Under the pieces are notes generated by a model, which was given only the letters and a program-made list of their open reading frames with translations, searched no databases and had not been told where the DNA came from. From assembly GCF_001425785.1 (NCBI RefSeq), contig NZ_LMDI01000021.1, positions 1 to 64,000 on the forward strand: DNA of 64,000 nt, read 5' to 3'. The translations under genes and the position numbers were made by a program. Shown here in pieces: positions 63,021 through 64,000 of the stretch. This stretch comes from Rhizobacter sp. Root1221. GTDB lineage: Bacteria > Pseudomonadota > Gammaproteobacteria > Burkholderiales > Burkholderiaceae_C. The first letter of the stretch is position 1. Every line of letters starts with the position of its first letter.

Positions 63021-64000
63021 GCCGCACGCCCTGGTTGCTGGCCCTCGCCTTCTCCGCGCCGGCCTGGGCTGCGGCCGAAGACACCGTGCCATACCGCGTG
63101 CAACGCGGCGACACACTTTACGGCGTGGCCGAGCGGCTGCTCGAACGGCCGGCCGACTGGGCCGAACTCGCGCGGCTCAACCGCGTGCGGGACCCGAACC
63201 GCCTCTCGCCGGGCCGCGAGTTGCGCCTGCCCGTGGCCCGCCTGCGCGGGGTCGAACAACCCGCGGTGGTGGTTTACGTGCGGGGCACCGTCACGGTCGT
63301 GATGGCGCCCGGCACGGGGCCGAAAGCGCTGGCCGCCGGCGACGTTCTCGGCGAACGTGCCACCGTCACCGTGGGCACGGCCAGCTTCGCCACCTTGCGC
63401 CTGCATGACGGATCGGTGCTGCACGTGCAGGCCGGCACGGTGGTGTCGCTGCAACGGCTCCGCGCGAAACCGGGCGGTGAACGCCGCGAGACGGTGATGC
63501 AGCTCGACAAGGGCCGCGTCGATTCCACCGTCACGCCGCAGCCGACGGGTTCGCGTTTCGATGTACGCACGCCGCTGGCCGTCACCGGCGTGCGTGGTAC
63601 CCGCTTCGGTGTGACGGTGGGCGACGGTGGGCGCCGGGTGTTGTCGGACGTGGTCGAAGGCCGCGTGGCGGTGTCGGTGGAAGGCCTCGCCGAGACGGCT
63701 GTCCCTGCGGGCGAGGGCGCGGTGATGTCGGCGGCGTCGCGCACGCCCGTCGTGCGGCCGCTGTTGCCGGCCCCGGGCATCACCACCCCGCTCGTCGAAC
63801 GCCTGCCGTTTGCCGTGCCGGTGGCGGCGGTGGACGGCGCCGTGGCCTACCGCGTCCAGCTGGCCGAGGACGACGCGTTCACCCGCGTGCGGGTCAGTGC
63901 GGAAACGCCGCTGCCCATCGAGACTGCCGACCTCCCGGACGGCACTTACATGCTCAGCGTGCGGGCCGTGGACCGTGATGGCCTGCTCGGCGCGGAGACC
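63017..64000 (+). CDS. LysM-FecR domain periplasmic protein (partial, runs off the window)
   Basis: At least 328 residues, starting from GTG. A signal peptide (WLLALAFSAPAWAAAED) leads to a LysM domain (PYRVQRGDTLYGVAERLLER, ending LSPGRELRLPV) that binds peptidoglycan. A FecR domain follows: ASFATLRLHDGSVLHVQAGT and LDKGRVDSTVTPQPTGSRFD, GVRGTRFGVTVG. A Fn3-like region begins near residue 260 (VPVAAVDGAVAYRVQLAEDD). Such LysM-FecR proteins often precede sensor or adenylate-cyclase genes and lie beside response regulators. Its role here is probably envelope sensing for the upstream regulator. Confidence 0.88.
   Translation, partial: MSRTPWLLALAFSAPAWAAAEDTVPYRVQRGDTLYGVAERLLERPADWAELARLNRVRDPNRLSPGRELRLPVARLRGVEQPAVVVYVRGTVTVVMAPGTGPKALAAGDVLGERATVTVGTASFATLRLHDGSVLHVQAGTVVSLQRLRAKPGGERRETVMQLDKGRVDSTVTPQPTGSRFDVRTPLAVTGVRGTRFGVTVGDGGRRVLSDVVEGRVAVSVEGLAETAVPAGEGAVMSAASRTPVVRPLLPAPGITTPLVERLPFAVPVAAVDGAVAYRVQLAEDDAFTRVRVSAETPLPIETADLPDGTYMLSVRAVDRDGLLGAET

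Overview
The window is chromosomal DNA of a high-GC betaproteobacterium, most likely Burkholderiales (Rubrivivax/Leptothrix/Roseateles-type). The evidence is the origin-proximal block mnmE-yidC-yidD-rnpA-rpmH // dnaA-dnaN-gyrB, Burkholderiales-style protein features (an RnpA with an internal insertion, a QueE cysteine cluster reading CNLWTGREAD) and GC of about 65-70 % by eye. This is inferred from protein recognition; no search was run.

Layout. 0.1-10.6 kb: a cyclic-nucleotide-binding-type regulator, the leftward ribosomal/membrane-insertion operon with a near-consensus promoter, candidate replication-origin DNA with DnaA boxes, and dnaA, dnaN, gyrB. 10.6-19.6 kb: an accessory region of visibly lower GC. 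It holds small proteins of unknown function, an HNH-type protein, a decayed HNH nuclease, a tightly coupled two-gene cassette (a 1412-residue TPR-like protein with a C-terminal PIN-like nuclease domain plus a 627-residue partner) and a dockerin-like fragment. 19.7-25 kb: a TRAP transporter with a fumarylacetoacetate-hydrolase-family enzyme, divergent from a LysR regulator. 25.5-36 kb: secreted GH18 chitinase, a PAAR-like/nuclease toxin with a candidate immunity gene, a gamma-glutamyltranspeptidase lipoprotein, an EF-G paralogue and a pectate lyase with two ricin-type lectin domains.

36-42 kb: an RNA-repair locus: sigma-54 activator rtcR divergent from rsr (Ro60), three tandem Y-RNA-like genes, rtcB and rtcA. 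The three RNAs share one stem and internal-loop design but carry graded apical modules. The third contains a circularly permuted tRNA(Lys)-like domain. A consensus -24/-12 promoter precedes rsr. This is the best supported unusual feature of the window.

42-64 kb: a MazG-like pyrophosphohydrolase, a PEP-mutase-family enzyme, a GNAT acetyltransferase and a divergent MocR/PdxR regulator; a secreted CBM56 enzyme; the ribose operon rbsBACRKD with a double LacI-type operator; queE-queD; two lipoproteins; mmsA with a divergent LysR; a DUF899/epimerase/DCC cluster with a GbsR-type regulator and two copies of one palindromic operator; and an OmpR-type response regulator overlapping a LysM-FecR protein that runs off the window.

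The secreted chitinase, pectate lyase, CBM56 protein and dockerin fragment together suggest an organism that attacks fungal and plant polysaccharides. The TPR-PIN cassette and the toxin/immunity pair look like horizontally acquired conflict systems.
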